Assembly: GCA_002702655.1 (NCBI GenBank)
Contig: PABB01000021.1
Coordinates: 51,732 to 115,731 of the forward strand
Direction: 5' to 3'
Length of the DNA stretch: 64,000 nucleotides
Source of the DNA: Planctomycetaceae bacterium
Lineage (GTDB): Bacteria; Planctomycetota; Planctomycetia; Pirellulales; Lacipirellulaceae
Shown here: positions 45,486 to 54,378 of the stretch, in pieces
Numbering within the stretch: the first letter of the stretch is position 1
Layout of the letters: every line of letters begins with the position of its first letter
The notes under the pieces: generated by a model
The model's input: the letters and a program-made list of their open reading frames with translations, nothing else
What the model was told of the DNA's origin: nothing
Databases searched by the model: none
Translations under genes and position numbers: made by a program

Positions 45486-47186
45486 TCACTTGCCTGCAGC
45501 CCTCGACTTGGTCTGTTGGTCGAACTTTAAGGCGATGGCTCCTTTGTCCGGCAGAATGCGGAACCCGCGGTCAACGGTCTCAAAACGGCCCTGCTGGGCG
45601 TCGACGCGAAACTTGGTCCCGCGAAAGTTGCCGGTGATCGCCGACTCGCTCACGTCAAACGCCGTGAACTTGGGTGGCATCGCGGTCACAAGCTTCAGGC
45701 GCCACAGAGGATCGCCCGCGCCGCGGAAGGCAATCTGCATTTCGTCTTCGGTCAGCGAAATGAGGAACTGGCCCGGAGGGTCGGTTGTCGGCCACGCGAT
45801 GTCCAGTTGGCCAGCGGCGCCTCGCGTGACCAGCGGGTCGCCCCCCGTGACCTGTCTCGTCTGGCCGTCCTCATCCACTAGCAGTTGCAGGCCGGCCAGG
45901 GTGTCGCGCGAACTCCACAGATACCCGTCGACCAGCGGCAGCGTATAGAACTCGACCGCCGGTTGGTCGATGCTCTGCTTGAGAATCGGCGACTCGACCG
46001 TCTGGTCAAAGAGGTGGATATCCCGCACCCGCATGGTTCCGTTTTCCCAGATCAGGTTCGTCCGGTAGAAGCGGCTGTTGAACCACACGGTTTGGCGGTT
46101 GTCGCCTTTCAGCGGCGATTGAAACGTCATCGCCGTGGCGGGCGTCACGGGAAACTCGCGCCGAAACCACGCGCCCGACTCGGCGAGCGTCTCCACGCGC
46201 AACTGGCCGTTGTCGCGCAATCGGGCGATGAGCGGGAACTGGAACTCCAGTCCGCGGCGCATGGCGGCCCACGTGAACGAGTTCTCCTGCCCGGCCTGCG
46301 TGTAGTTGAAGGCCAGGCACTGGCCCTCCACCAGGTTGTGAAAGAACCACTCGACCCACTCCGGATCGCCGCCGCTGTCGCCGTACACCGGTTCCAGCGA
46401 GGTCACGCCCTGCAGGTTGGACCCCACGCCCGTGTCGTACTGCCGCAGCGGGTCGCTGCCCAACATGCGGAATACCGGGACGGGGATTTGGGCGTCCGCG
46501 GTTTGAGCCGGCATGTACGCGTTCACCCGGCTCGGGTAATACGCTTGATTCCAGTACCCGCCCCACAGCGTGTAGCCGTCTGTGCCGACCTGGTCCTTGC
46601 AGTTGGCGCTGGCGACGATGCCGTATTTGTCGTGCAGATACTGCAGCGTGTGGGCGTCGATGAACCACGAGGCGACGGACTTGGGATAGCGGCCGAAGAT
46701 CTTGTTGAAGTCGGCCATGTACGCGTCTGCCAACCTTTCGCGCTCCGCCGGCGTGTAACCGGACACGAAGCCCACGTTCGCGTGCCAGTCCCACGGGTAA
46801 CGCCCGCGCCACGTCAGCCCGGCCTTCTCGACCAGCGGCTGCGGCAGTTCCCACCAGGCGCCGATCTCGAACTGCTCGGGCGGCAGCGACTTGAGGAACT
46901 CCTGGTAGCGGCTGTCCGTCAGCGCGTCGTACTGCAGCAGAAACGTGCCCGGCAAATTGAGCTGCTGCATCAGTTCCGCCTGTTTGACGACCGTCTCGAA
47001 CAGCACGTCCTCGGTGATCTGCTCGCTGCGGGGCTCCAGCAGCCGAATGAAGTTGACGATGTTGACAATCCGCGGCGCCGCGGGCTTTGTGGTCGTCTCG
47101 TCGGCCAACGCCGCGCTGGGCAGCGTGCCCGCCGCCGAGACGGCCAACACCAGACCGCAGCAGGCCGAGGTGAAGAATCGATTCAT
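45486..47186 (-). CDS. Secreted protein of unknown function in the rhamnoside locus
   Basis: 566 residues from the ATG at 47186 (MNRFFTSACCGLVLAVSAAG, signal peptide). Residues 40-320 look like a (beta/alpha) barrel of the polysaccharide-deacetylase or GH57 kind: LPGTFLLQYDALTDSRYQEF, FEIGAWWELPQPLVEKAG, PKSVASWFIDAHTLQYLHDK and SANCKDQVGTDGYTLWGGYW. Residues 330-566 are beta-rich. No family or active site can be named. It lies next to the GH78 gene and on the same strand, suggesting action on the same glycan. Confidence 0.82.
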   Translation of the reverse strand: MNRFFTSACCGLVLAVSAAGTLPSAALADETTTKPAAPRIVNIVNFIRLLEPRSEQITEDVLFETVVKQAELMQQLNLPGTFLLQYDALTDSRYQEFLKSLPPEQFEIGAWWELPQPLVEKAGLTWRGRYPWDWHANVGFVSGYTPAERERLADAYMADFNKIFGRYPKSVASWFIDAHTLQYLHDKYGIVASANCKDQVGTDGYTLWGGYWNQAYYPSRVNAYMPAQTADAQIPVPVFRMLGSDPLRQYDTGVGSNLQGVTSLEPVYGDSGGDPEWVEWFFHNLVEGQCLAFNYTQAGQENSFTWAAMRRGLEFQFPLIARLRDNGQLRVETLAESGAWFRREFPVTPATAMTFQSPLKGDNRQTVWFNSRFYRTNLIWENGTMRVRDIHLFDQTVESPILKQSIDQPAVEFYTLPLVDGYLWSSRDTLAGLQLLVDEDGQTRQVTGGDPLVTRGAAGQLDIAWPTTDPPGQFLISLTEDEMQIAFRGAGDPLWRLKLVTAMPPKFTAFDVSESAITGNFRGTKFRVDAQQGRFETVDRGFRILPDKGAIALKFDQQTKSRAAGK

Positions 47187-47301
47187 GATCGTCAAAGCCA
47201 GCACAAGGCGGGTACGTCGGCGTCAAGGGGAATGTCGAGTCGCGAGCAGCGCTGCGGACGTCGCGGAGAACGTGCCGGGACTGCGAGTACGACTCCAAAT
47301 G

Positions 47302-50300
47302 CTACTCGGCAGCCGGCGCCACGAAGTGGTACATGCCCGAGGGGACGTTCACTTCGGCCATTGCGTCGTCGTCGTGTTTCTCGACCCGAACGTCAGCCAG
47401 CGTCGACGACTGAATTGGCTCGCCGTCGAGTAGCAGATGGTCGACGCTCGCATTCTTCAGCCGCACCGTCGCCGTCACGTTGGCCGGCACCGCGACCGTC
47501 AATTCTCGGCCGGCATCGGTCCGCCGCCAGTGCGAGACGATCGGACCGCGGATGCTGTCGTATTCGACTTCGCAGAAGTCCAACTGGGGGTCGAATGCCG
47601 GCTGGATCACAATCTGGCCGTACGCCGGTTGTGTCGCGCGAATGCCGCCCAGGTTCTCGGCCATCCAGCCGTACACCGCGCCAAACGAGTAGTGGGCGAA
47701 CGAGTTCATGTCCGGGTGCTGGAACCCATCCTGCGGCGTCCAGCCGTCCCACCGCTCCCAAATGCTGGTCGCGCCATGGGCGATCGAGAACAGCCACCCC
47801 GGATACTCTCGCTGGTGCAGCAGCCTCAACGCCACGTCGTTGCGGCCGATTTCCGCCAGCACCATCATCAGGTCCTTGGTGCCGATGAAGCCGGTCGACA
47901 GTTTCCAGCCGCGGGATTCGATGTCGGCGACAAGCCGCCTGGCAGCCGCTGCGCGCACCTCGCCGTCAACCAGCCCGTAGCCGATGGCCAGCACGTAGCA
48001 ACATTGGGTGTTGCCGTGGATTTCGCCGTCGGGTCGGACGAACTCCTGCTGGAACGCGGCCTTGATGCGCTCGAACAATTCGCCGTACTTGCGGGCGTCT
48101 TCGTCGCGGCCCAGTACTTCGGCCGAGCGACGCAGCAGATCGACGCTGCGGGCGTAGTAGGCGGTGTAAATCACCTCGCGCGGCGTGTCGGCGTTCACGC
48201 TGAGCCAATCGCCAAAGCAATGGAATTGCTTCGGCGGCAGCACTTCGTCCCGCGACCGCTGACGACAAAACTCGACGAACTCGACCATCGACGGATACTG
48301 TTGCTCGAGCAGCACGATGTCCCCGTACGCCTGATAGACTTCCCACGGGCAGATGACCCCCGCGTCCGACCACGCCGGGCCGCCGTCGTGTTCGTTCAGC
48401 ACGACCGGCGCGACGCGGGGAAATTGGCCGTCCTCGCGCTGCGCGTCGGTCAGGTCAACCAGCCACTTGCGAAAGAATGCCTGGGCGTCGGTGGTCAAGC
48501 ACGCCGTATGCACGTAGACCTGTGCGTCTCCGGTCCAGCCCATTCGCTCGTCGCGCTGCGGGCAATCGGTGGGCACGTCGATGTAGTTGGCCCGCTGGGT
48601 CCACAGCACGTTTTTGTAGAGCCGGTTGATCTGCTCGTCCGAGCAGTGAAACCGGCTGGCCAACGGCGTGTCGCTGCTCAGCGCGACGCCGGTGATCATG
48701 TCGAGCGCCGGCGGCTCGTCCAGCCCGGTGACCTCGACATACTGGAAGCCGTGGAACGTTTGCCGCGGCTGCCAGATCTCCACCCCGTCGCCCGAACAGA
48801 TGTACGCGTCGGTCGCCCGCGCCAGTCGCAGATTGGCCGTGTACAGCGTGCCGTCGTCGTTGAGCCGCTCGGCAAAGCGGAGTTGGATCCGCTGCCCGCG
48901 CCGACCTTGCACCTGCAGGCGCGCGACCCCGGCGATATTCTGCCCAATGTCGAACACGTACACGCCCGGCGCCGGTTCGTTGACCGAGCGGGCCGGGAAC
49001 TCGCCGACCGCCACGACCGGTTGCCCCGGATGCCATTGGACCACTGGCGAGACCTCGGCGCCTGTGTCGACGGGCTGGCCGTCGACCGTTGCGCTCGCCT
49101 GATCCCAGCCTGCCACTTTGGCCGTGGCGTCGTACTCCTCGCCCAGCAGAATGTCGGCCGTGGTGGTCGGCCCGCGCATGGCCTGCCACGAGTCGTCGGT
49201 GGCGAACGTGTCGGACGAGCCATCCTCGTACTGGACGTGGAGCATTGCCCGCACGCGCGGCTTTTCGCCATACAGTGCGCGGTCGGCGCCCCAGCCGATG
49301 TGCCCGCTGTACCAGCCGTCGGCCAGCACTGCGCCCCACGCATTGGGGCCGGGCTTGAGCAGTCCGCCGACGTCATACGCCCGGTAGTAAACCCGCCGTG
49401 CGTAGTCAGTCCATCCGGAAGAGAAATAGTCGGTGTTCACCGGCTCGCCATTGATCGACAAGTCGGCCCATCCCAATGCCGCCAGGTAGACCGTCGCCTG
49501 CGCGACGGGCTTGGAGATCGTGAACTCGTCCCGCAGGTAGACAGGCCGCCGCGTGGCGTCGCGGCGCATGCCGGGCTTGCGCCACGGCTCGCTTCCGTAT
49601 TCCGCCACCGCAAATGCCGAGGGGGCCGACTCGATCTCGCTGGTCTTCCAGGCGTCCCCGTCGTCGTTCAGCGCGATCGTCTTCCAGTTGTCGTCGGTGA
49701 CCAGGACCGACTCGGCGCCGGACGACGTGCGGGCGATCGCCTTGACGCAGAGCCCGGTGTAGCCGCGCGAGCGATTCCACACGGCGATGCGAAGCTCGTT
49801 CCGGCCTGCGCGCAAGTGAGCGAGGATGTCTTCGGTGCGCGCGTGCTCGTAGTGGCGCGTCCAGGCGATCTGCTTGCCGTTGACGTACACGTCGGCCACG
49901 TCGTCGGCACTGAGGGTCAGCGTGCCCAGCACGAAGCGGCCGTCCGCCGGCAGTTCCCAAACTGTTGCAAAGACGCGCCGACCATTGCGCGAGTTCTCGT
50001 TGGGGCGGTCGCGGTCGGAAATCCACTGGGCTCCCTCCAGCGGGGCTGGCGGGGCCTGCGTGCGTTGCTGCGGATCGGCGTCGTAGCCGATCCAATCGCC
50101 CGGCCAGTCGGCAGGCTCCAGCGGGCCGACCGACCACATGGCTGACTCGCTCCAAGTGCCGGCGCGTTGCTGCCGGTCCCAGGTCATGACCTTCCAGTAA
50201 CAACGCTGGTGCGATGGGAGCGGATTGCCTTCGTAGCGAACGCCAAACGTCTTGTTCCCGTCGACCCGGCCGGAATCCCACAGGTCGCCCGTGCCTGCCG

Positions 50301-50547
50301 CCAACTTCTCCGGCGTCGATGCGACGATCACGCGGTAGGCGGTCTGCCATTGATTGCGCTCGGCGGAGGCAACGATCCAACTCAACTCGGGGCTGGGATT
50401 GTCAACGCCCAGCGGCTCAACGCGATACTCGCAGCGGAGACGCTGTGCGCGGAGCACGCCGTCGGCGTCGGCGGCGAACGCCCGCGGCGACGCGGCCAGC
50501 GGGGCGAGCAACAGGAATGTCAGCAGAAGTCGTGGGGAGCGATTCAT
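47302..50547 (-). CDS. Alpha-L-rhamnosidase, glycoside hydrolase family 78
   Basis: 1081 residues from the ATG at 50547 (MNRSPRLLLTFLLLAPLAAS, signal peptide); the open frame upstream is antisense noise. N-terminal fibronectin-like domain (PLGVDNPSPELSWIVASAER), a carbohydrate-binding beta domain, then GH78 hallmarks VYVFDIGQNIAGVARLQVQG, the (alpha/alpha)6 barrel with DVPTDCPQRDERMGWTGDAQ (catalytic acid region), GHGATSIWERWDGWTPQDGF with the variant AHGATSIWERWDG, and the C-terminal beta domain. It removes terminal alpha-L-rhamnose from pectin (rhamnogalacturonan), flavonoid glycosides or algal polymers. Confidence 0.95.
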   Translation of the reverse strand: MNRSPRLLLTFLLLAPLAASPRAFAADADGVLRAQRLRCEYRVEPLGVDNPSPELSWIVASAERNQWQTAYRVIVASTPEKLAAGTGDLWDSGRVDGNKTFGVRYEGNPLPSHQRCYWKVMTWDRQQRAGTWSESAMWSVGPLEPADWPGDWIGYDADPQQRTQAPPAPLEGAQWISDRDRPNENSRNGRRVFATVWELPADGRFVLGTLTLSADDVADVYVNGKQIAWTRHYEHARTEDILAHLRAGRNELRIAVWNRSRGYTGLCVKAIARTSSGAESVLVTDDNWKTIALNDDGDAWKTSEIESAPSAFAVAEYGSEPWRKPGMRRDATRRPVYLRDEFTISKPVAQATVYLAALGWADLSINGEPVNTDYFSSGWTDYARRVYYRAYDVGGLLKPGPNAWGAVLADGWYSGHIGWGADRALYGEKPRVRAMLHVQYEDGSSDTFATDDSWQAMRGPTTTADILLGEEYDATAKVAGWDQASATVDGQPVDTGAEVSPVVQWHPGQPVVAVGEFPARSVNEPAPGVYVFDIGQNIAGVARLQVQGRRGQRIQLRFAERLNDDGTLYTANLRLARATDAYICSGDGVEIWQPRQTFHGFQYVEVTGLDEPPALDMITGVALSSDTPLASRFHCSDEQINRLYKNVLWTQRANYIDVPTDCPQRDERMGWTGDAQVYVHTACLTTDAQAFFRKWLVDLTDAQREDGQFPRVAPVVLNEHDGGPAWSDAGVICPWEVYQAYGDIVLLEQQYPSMVEFVEFCRQRSRDEVLPPKQFHCFGDWLSVNADTPREVIYTAYYARSVDLLRRSAEVLGRDEDARKYGELFERIKAAFQQEFVRPDGEIHGNTQCCYVLAIGYGLVDGEVRAAAARRLVADIESRGWKLSTGFIGTKDLMMVLAEIGRNDVALRLLHQREYPGWLFSIAHGATSIWERWDGWTPQDGFQHPDMNSFAHYSFGAVYGWMAENLGGIRATQPAYGQIVIQPAFDPQLDFCEVEYDSIRGPIVSHWRRTDAGRELTVAVPANVTATVRLKNASVDHLLLDGEPIQSSTLADVRVEKHDDDAMAEVNVPSGMYHFVAPAAE

Positions 50548-50593
50548 GTCGAGAAATCGAAAGCGTCTTGTGTGAGAGTTGGAGTTGGAATTG

Positions 50594-53500
50594 TTAGTTG
50601 AGGCCGGCGTCGGCAAACTCGTCCAGATCGTCGGTCCAGGTAGAAAATGCCTCGTCAAGCAGACCCGTGTCTGAGTCGGAAGTCTCGGTACGGGCCTCCT
50701 GCGCCGAGGCGCCGGACATGTCGGAACTGACAGCCGGCGGCGACGCGTCCAACGATTCCAGTTCGTGAGCGGCAGTGGAATCGATCGCCGGGTTGACGGT
50801 CGCAACAATCAACGGGTTGCTCGCACTCGTCCCGGTGGTGGAAATAGGCGACGCGAGGAAACCGTCGAGCGACGTGACAATCGCGGTGCCCGTGACGATC
50901 GACGACAATGCAGCCGCGGTCTGTGGCGTCGGGGCTTGGCCGTACTGTTGTTGCCACACGGCCAGATCGTCGCCGTCCACGCTGCCATCGCCGTTGGCGT
51001 CGCCGTCGGCCGGCGTCGCGGGCGAGGTCCCCAAGCCGCGTTGCCATGCCAGGAAGTCGCCGCCGGTCACCGTACCGCTGCCGTCGAAATCGGCGTTCGC
51101 CGCGACGAAAGTCGCCTCGGTCAGTGCGCTCCACTCCCCGGCTAGTAACGTTCTGGCCTTGATTGTCGTCGTTCCCGTCAGCGTCACCGCGCCGGTGAAT
51201 GACTGCGCGCTCGCCGAGTTGACGCTGCCGCCGATCAACCGGGGGTCGGAGCCGTCGGTCGTGTAGTAGATGACGCCCCCGCCGCCAGCGTTGGGATTCA
51301 CAAAATCCAACAGCGCCCCAGGTTCAATCTGCCCGCCGTGTTGGCGGGCGGAGTTGACCAGCAACTCCGGTGCGTCGGTCGACGGGTAAAGATCCGCTGC
51401 CCGCCATTGGTTCAGCACGATGCCGTGGCGGCTTGTGAAATACGACCCCAGCATGTAGTTCAGCGAATTCTGCCAGTCGATGTTTTTGGTGCGGGGGAAC
51501 GACACATGCTGATCGCCCCACCGCGCCGATTCGGCCACGATGGACGCGGCCACCGAGTCGGCCAGCGCTGCAAACCGAGCCGCGGGCAGGTTGTTCTCCG
51601 GGTACGCCGGATCGTAGGCTGGGCTGTCAGGATTGACGTACAGCACGCCGTCGTTGAACAGGTGCTTGTGGATTCGATCCGCGAACTGCAGCCGGAACTC
51701 TTCGTAGTTGCGCAGAATGCCGTAGGCCTCGGCGCCGCCGCCCGTTTTGTCGAGATTGTTCTCGTTGATGCTGGTGCGGCTGCTGAGCGCCAGGGCGATC
51801 TCGGTATCCCAGTTGACGTAACGGAAGCCTTCGCTGTCCGGGCCGCGGCGGCGGGTGGCGTACCAGTTGTTCACCGGCCAATCGTTGTTGCCGCCGTAGT
51901 GGTTCAGGATCATGTAGTCGATGAGATTCTCGACATCCAAGTAGTCCTCGGCCGCCGGATCGTCGGTCCCGTCGGCAAAATTCCCCTGCAGGTGCTGGTA
52001 GGCGGCCGCCTTGCCCGCCGTGCCCTGGGCGCTGAGCACGCCAAACGCCAGGCTCCGCATCGTGTCGTACGCGGCCGACGAGCCGTCCTGCACGCCTTGC
52101 GCGTACATGACGTCGTACTCTTCTTTGTCACCGCCCATGGTCTCGGCGGAGAATGACGCGTCGGGGCGTTCGCTGGGATTGTACAAGCCCCAGTACAAGC
52201 CGTTGACGTACAGATGCACCAGGTTGCCGCGCGACGAGGGCTGGCCCATCGCCGCCTGCGTATCGCGGAACCACTGGTCGCGGATATACAGTGGATCGCC
52301 CAGCGCGCCGTCCCAGCCCCAACCGTCATTGAAGTGGGGGCGAATTGTGATCGTGTCGAACTTCGACACGCCGTCGCCGAACAGCGGAAACTCGAGCTTC
52401 GTGGCGCCGTACTCCGACTTGAATAGCAGACGCAGGCCGTTTTTCTTCGAAAGCACGCGGCTGGCAGAACCGGCGATGCGCAGCCCCGCGTCGATCTGGA
52501 ACCCTTCGGTCTCGTCGGGGTAGATCAACTCGGCCGAGGCCGGCCGCTCCCAGGCGACGCCGCCGGCGGTTGGGTTGGCGTAAATCCCGTTGGGGCCGAA
52601 GAAATCATCGCTGTCCAAAACGATCGACAGCGAGGGGATCGACTCCAAACTCTCCACGATCTGATCGACATAGACGCCGCCGAACAGATCATTGGGGCCG
52701 ATCACGTCGGGGTCCAGCCCGTAATCCGCACTGCGACCGCCCCAGAACGCCGGATAGCCCGCCGCCAGGGTCGATTGGGACGTTTGCTGGATCACGTCGT
52801 TGAGAAAGATGTACGTTTGCGTGTCGACGTTGGTGGGGACGTAATCCGCTTTGAACGCCGCTGCACGTAGCGTCGTCGTCTGTGCGATGTTCAGCGGACC
52901 CGAGTACAGCACGCCATTGGTCACGTTCAGAGCGGCATCGACGGTCGGGACGGAGCCGTCCGTGGTGTACACGATTGTTGCGCCGTCGGTTTCCGTCGTG
53001 ATATTAAGCGTCAAGGCGTCCGAGTAAAAACCGCGATCGAAGTCAAATTTCGTATCAGCCACGACGCCGACAAAGACTGGCCCGTTTGGCGCACCTGGGG
53101 TCGGCTCGGCAAAGTTGCCGTACATCAATGGGGCGACAATTTCCGTGACCCCGGCGGTGAGCCGCGCCGTCATCAGCATGTCCGAGCTGCTCGCCACGTT
53201 CAACGCATGCACTGCCAGGACGTTCGTGCCCGCCTGCAAGGCGTCGACGTGGCTGGTCACGTCAAACTCCACGTAATCCGACAGCACCAGGTCGTCGGAC
53301 CGCATATCGCCAGCCGCGATCGAGTTCCACGCTGGACTGGTTGGCGCATTGGCCGAGGCGATCTCCAGCCCGTTGAGATAGGCGACGAATCCGTCGTCGT
53401 AGAGCATCTGCAACTGCAGAGTATTGAACGCCGCCGGGTCAGCGACATTGAACTCGAATCGAGCGTAGGCAGTCGTCGTACCCGAGGGAACCACGGCGCC

Positions 53501-54169
53501 CAAATATGAGGAATAGGAAGTCGAGCTGCCGGGGCTATTCTCATAGCCGAGCCCCCCCGCCGAGACATCCCAAGGTGAGTCGTCAAAACCGGGACTCGTC
53601 CAGGTTGCGTCCGCCGTCGCGCTGGTCGGAACCCAGTAGTGCATCGTCAGACTCTCGTCGACCAGGGTCGTCGACGTGGCGGTCATCGACAAGCCGTAGG
53701 ATATGTCAGTCGACTGCGGCGGAAATTCGGGAGCAAACTGATCGACGATTGTCAGGCCATCGGCCTGGACGAGCGCCAGATACTCGCCGTCGGCCGACAG
53801 TTTGAAATTCGCGTGCAACTCGCCCGCGGGGGGAGCGTCCGCTTTGTCGGAGGCGAAGACTAGCAGTGTGGAGTGCGGCTGGATCGTCGTGCCGATTGGC
53901 AGCGCCCACTTGGCGAGTTCGGTCGCATCGTCGGTTAGGTAGTAGCCGCCCAAGTCGATGGCCGACGCCGTCGTGTTGAACAACTCGATCCAATCGGAGG
54001 AGTCGCCATCGCCGTCCCTCAGCCCCAGGTCGTTGGAGGCCAGGAATTCGGAGATGACAACGTCTGCCGCCAGGAGCTGTCGCGGCTCCAACCTCTCGAT
54101 CGCCAACCGTCGCAGACCGAGCTGCTGCAGCGCGCGATGCTGCCGTTTGTGCTGATCGAATTGCCACAT
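50594..54169 (-). CDS. CotH-kinase/LTD/dockerin surface protein with LEPR-LL signal
   Basis: 1191 residues from the ATG at 54169, with GAGG 8 bases upstream. Residues 22-33 RLAIERLEPRQLL form the planctomycete N-terminal LEPR-LL type motif, then a lamin-tail domain (VVISEFLASNDLGLRDGDGD-SSDWIELFN), a beta domain with TWTSPGFDDSPWDVSAGGLG, a chitobiase-type C-terminal domain (GATIVYTTDGSVPT), the CotH kinase-like domain (about 520-900, with LVHLYVNGLYWGLYNPSERP, YMILNHYGGNNDWPVNNWYA and RYVNWDTEIAL), another chitobiase-type domain, and two dockerin-like loops (DFDGSGTVTGGDFLAWQRGL, DGDANGDGSVDGDDLAVWQQ). CotH proteins phosphorylate other proteins. Substrates here are unknown. Confidence 0.9.
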   Translation of the reverse strand: MWQFDQHKRQHRALQQLGLRRLAIERLEPRQLLAADVVISEFLASNDLGLRDGDGDSSDWIELFNTTASAIDLGGYYLTDDATELAKWALPIGTTIQPHSTLLVFASDKADAPPAGELHANFKLSADGEYLALVQADGLTIVDQFAPEFPPQSTDISYGLSMTATSTTLVDESLTMHYWVPTSATADATWTSPGFDDSPWDVSAGGLGYENSPGSSTSYSSYLGAVVPSGTTTAYARFEFNVADPAAFNTLQLQMLYDDGFVAYLNGLEIASANAPTSPAWNSIAAGDMRSDDLVLSDYVEFDVTSHVDALQAGTNVLAVHALNVASSSDMLMTARLTAGVTEIVAPLMYGNFAEPTPGAPNGPVFVGVVADTKFDFDRGFYSDALTLNITTETDGATIVYTTDGSVPTVDAALNVTNGVLYSGPLNIAQTTTLRAAAFKADYVPTNVDTQTYIFLNDVIQQTSQSTLAAGYPAFWGGRSADYGLDPDVIGPNDLFGGVYVDQIVESLESIPSLSIVLDSDDFFGPNGIYANPTAGGVAWERPASAELIYPDETEGFQIDAGLRIAGSASRVLSKKNGLRLLFKSEYGATKLEFPLFGDGVSKFDTITIRPHFNDGWGWDGALGDPLYIRDQWFRDTQAAMGQPSSRGNLVHLYVNGLYWGLYNPSERPDASFSAETMGGDKEEYDVMYAQGVQDGSSAAYDTMRSLAFGVLSAQGTAGKAAAYQHLQGNFADGTDDPAAEDYLDVENLIDYMILNHYGGNNDWPVNNWYATRRRGPDSEGFRYVNWDTEIALALSSRTSINENNLDKTGGGAEAYGILRNYEEFRLQFADRIHKHLFNDGVLYVNPDSPAYDPAYPENNLPAARFAALADSVAASIVAESARWGDQHVSFPRTKNIDWQNSLNYMLGSYFTSRHGIVLNQWRAADLYPSTDAPELLVNSARQHGGQIEPGALLDFVNPNAGGGGVIYYTTDGSDPRLIGGSVNSASAQSFTGAVTLTGTTTIKARTLLAGEWSALTEATFVAANADFDGSGTVTGGDFLAWQRGLGTSPATPADGDANGDGSVDGDDLAVWQQQYGQAPTPQTAAALSSIVTGTAIVTSLDGFLASPISTTGTSASNPLIVATVNPAIDSTAAHELESLDASPPAVSSDMSGASAQEARTETSDSDTGLLDEAFSTWTDDLDEFADAGLN

Positions 54170-54378
54170 CCCAGGGACCTCGTTTTGCCTCTGCCCACTG
54201 CCTATTCCGAACCTGATCCGAGATTCCATTCTACTCGCGAGCGTGTCACTGCCCCGTGCGACGGAGAGTTCGCGAGACAAAAAAAAGCCGGGACGCCGAC
54301 CCCAACGGCCGCGCGCCCCGGCGGATCCGATCCTGTCGATTCACGCCTGACGCCGCCTGCTTCACGAAGCTGACGGTG

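Noticed and set aside
47437-50145. 902-codon open frame on the plus strand
   Set aside because: Antisense shadow of the GH78 gene caused by GC-rich third positions; it has no domain, signal peptide or start site support.
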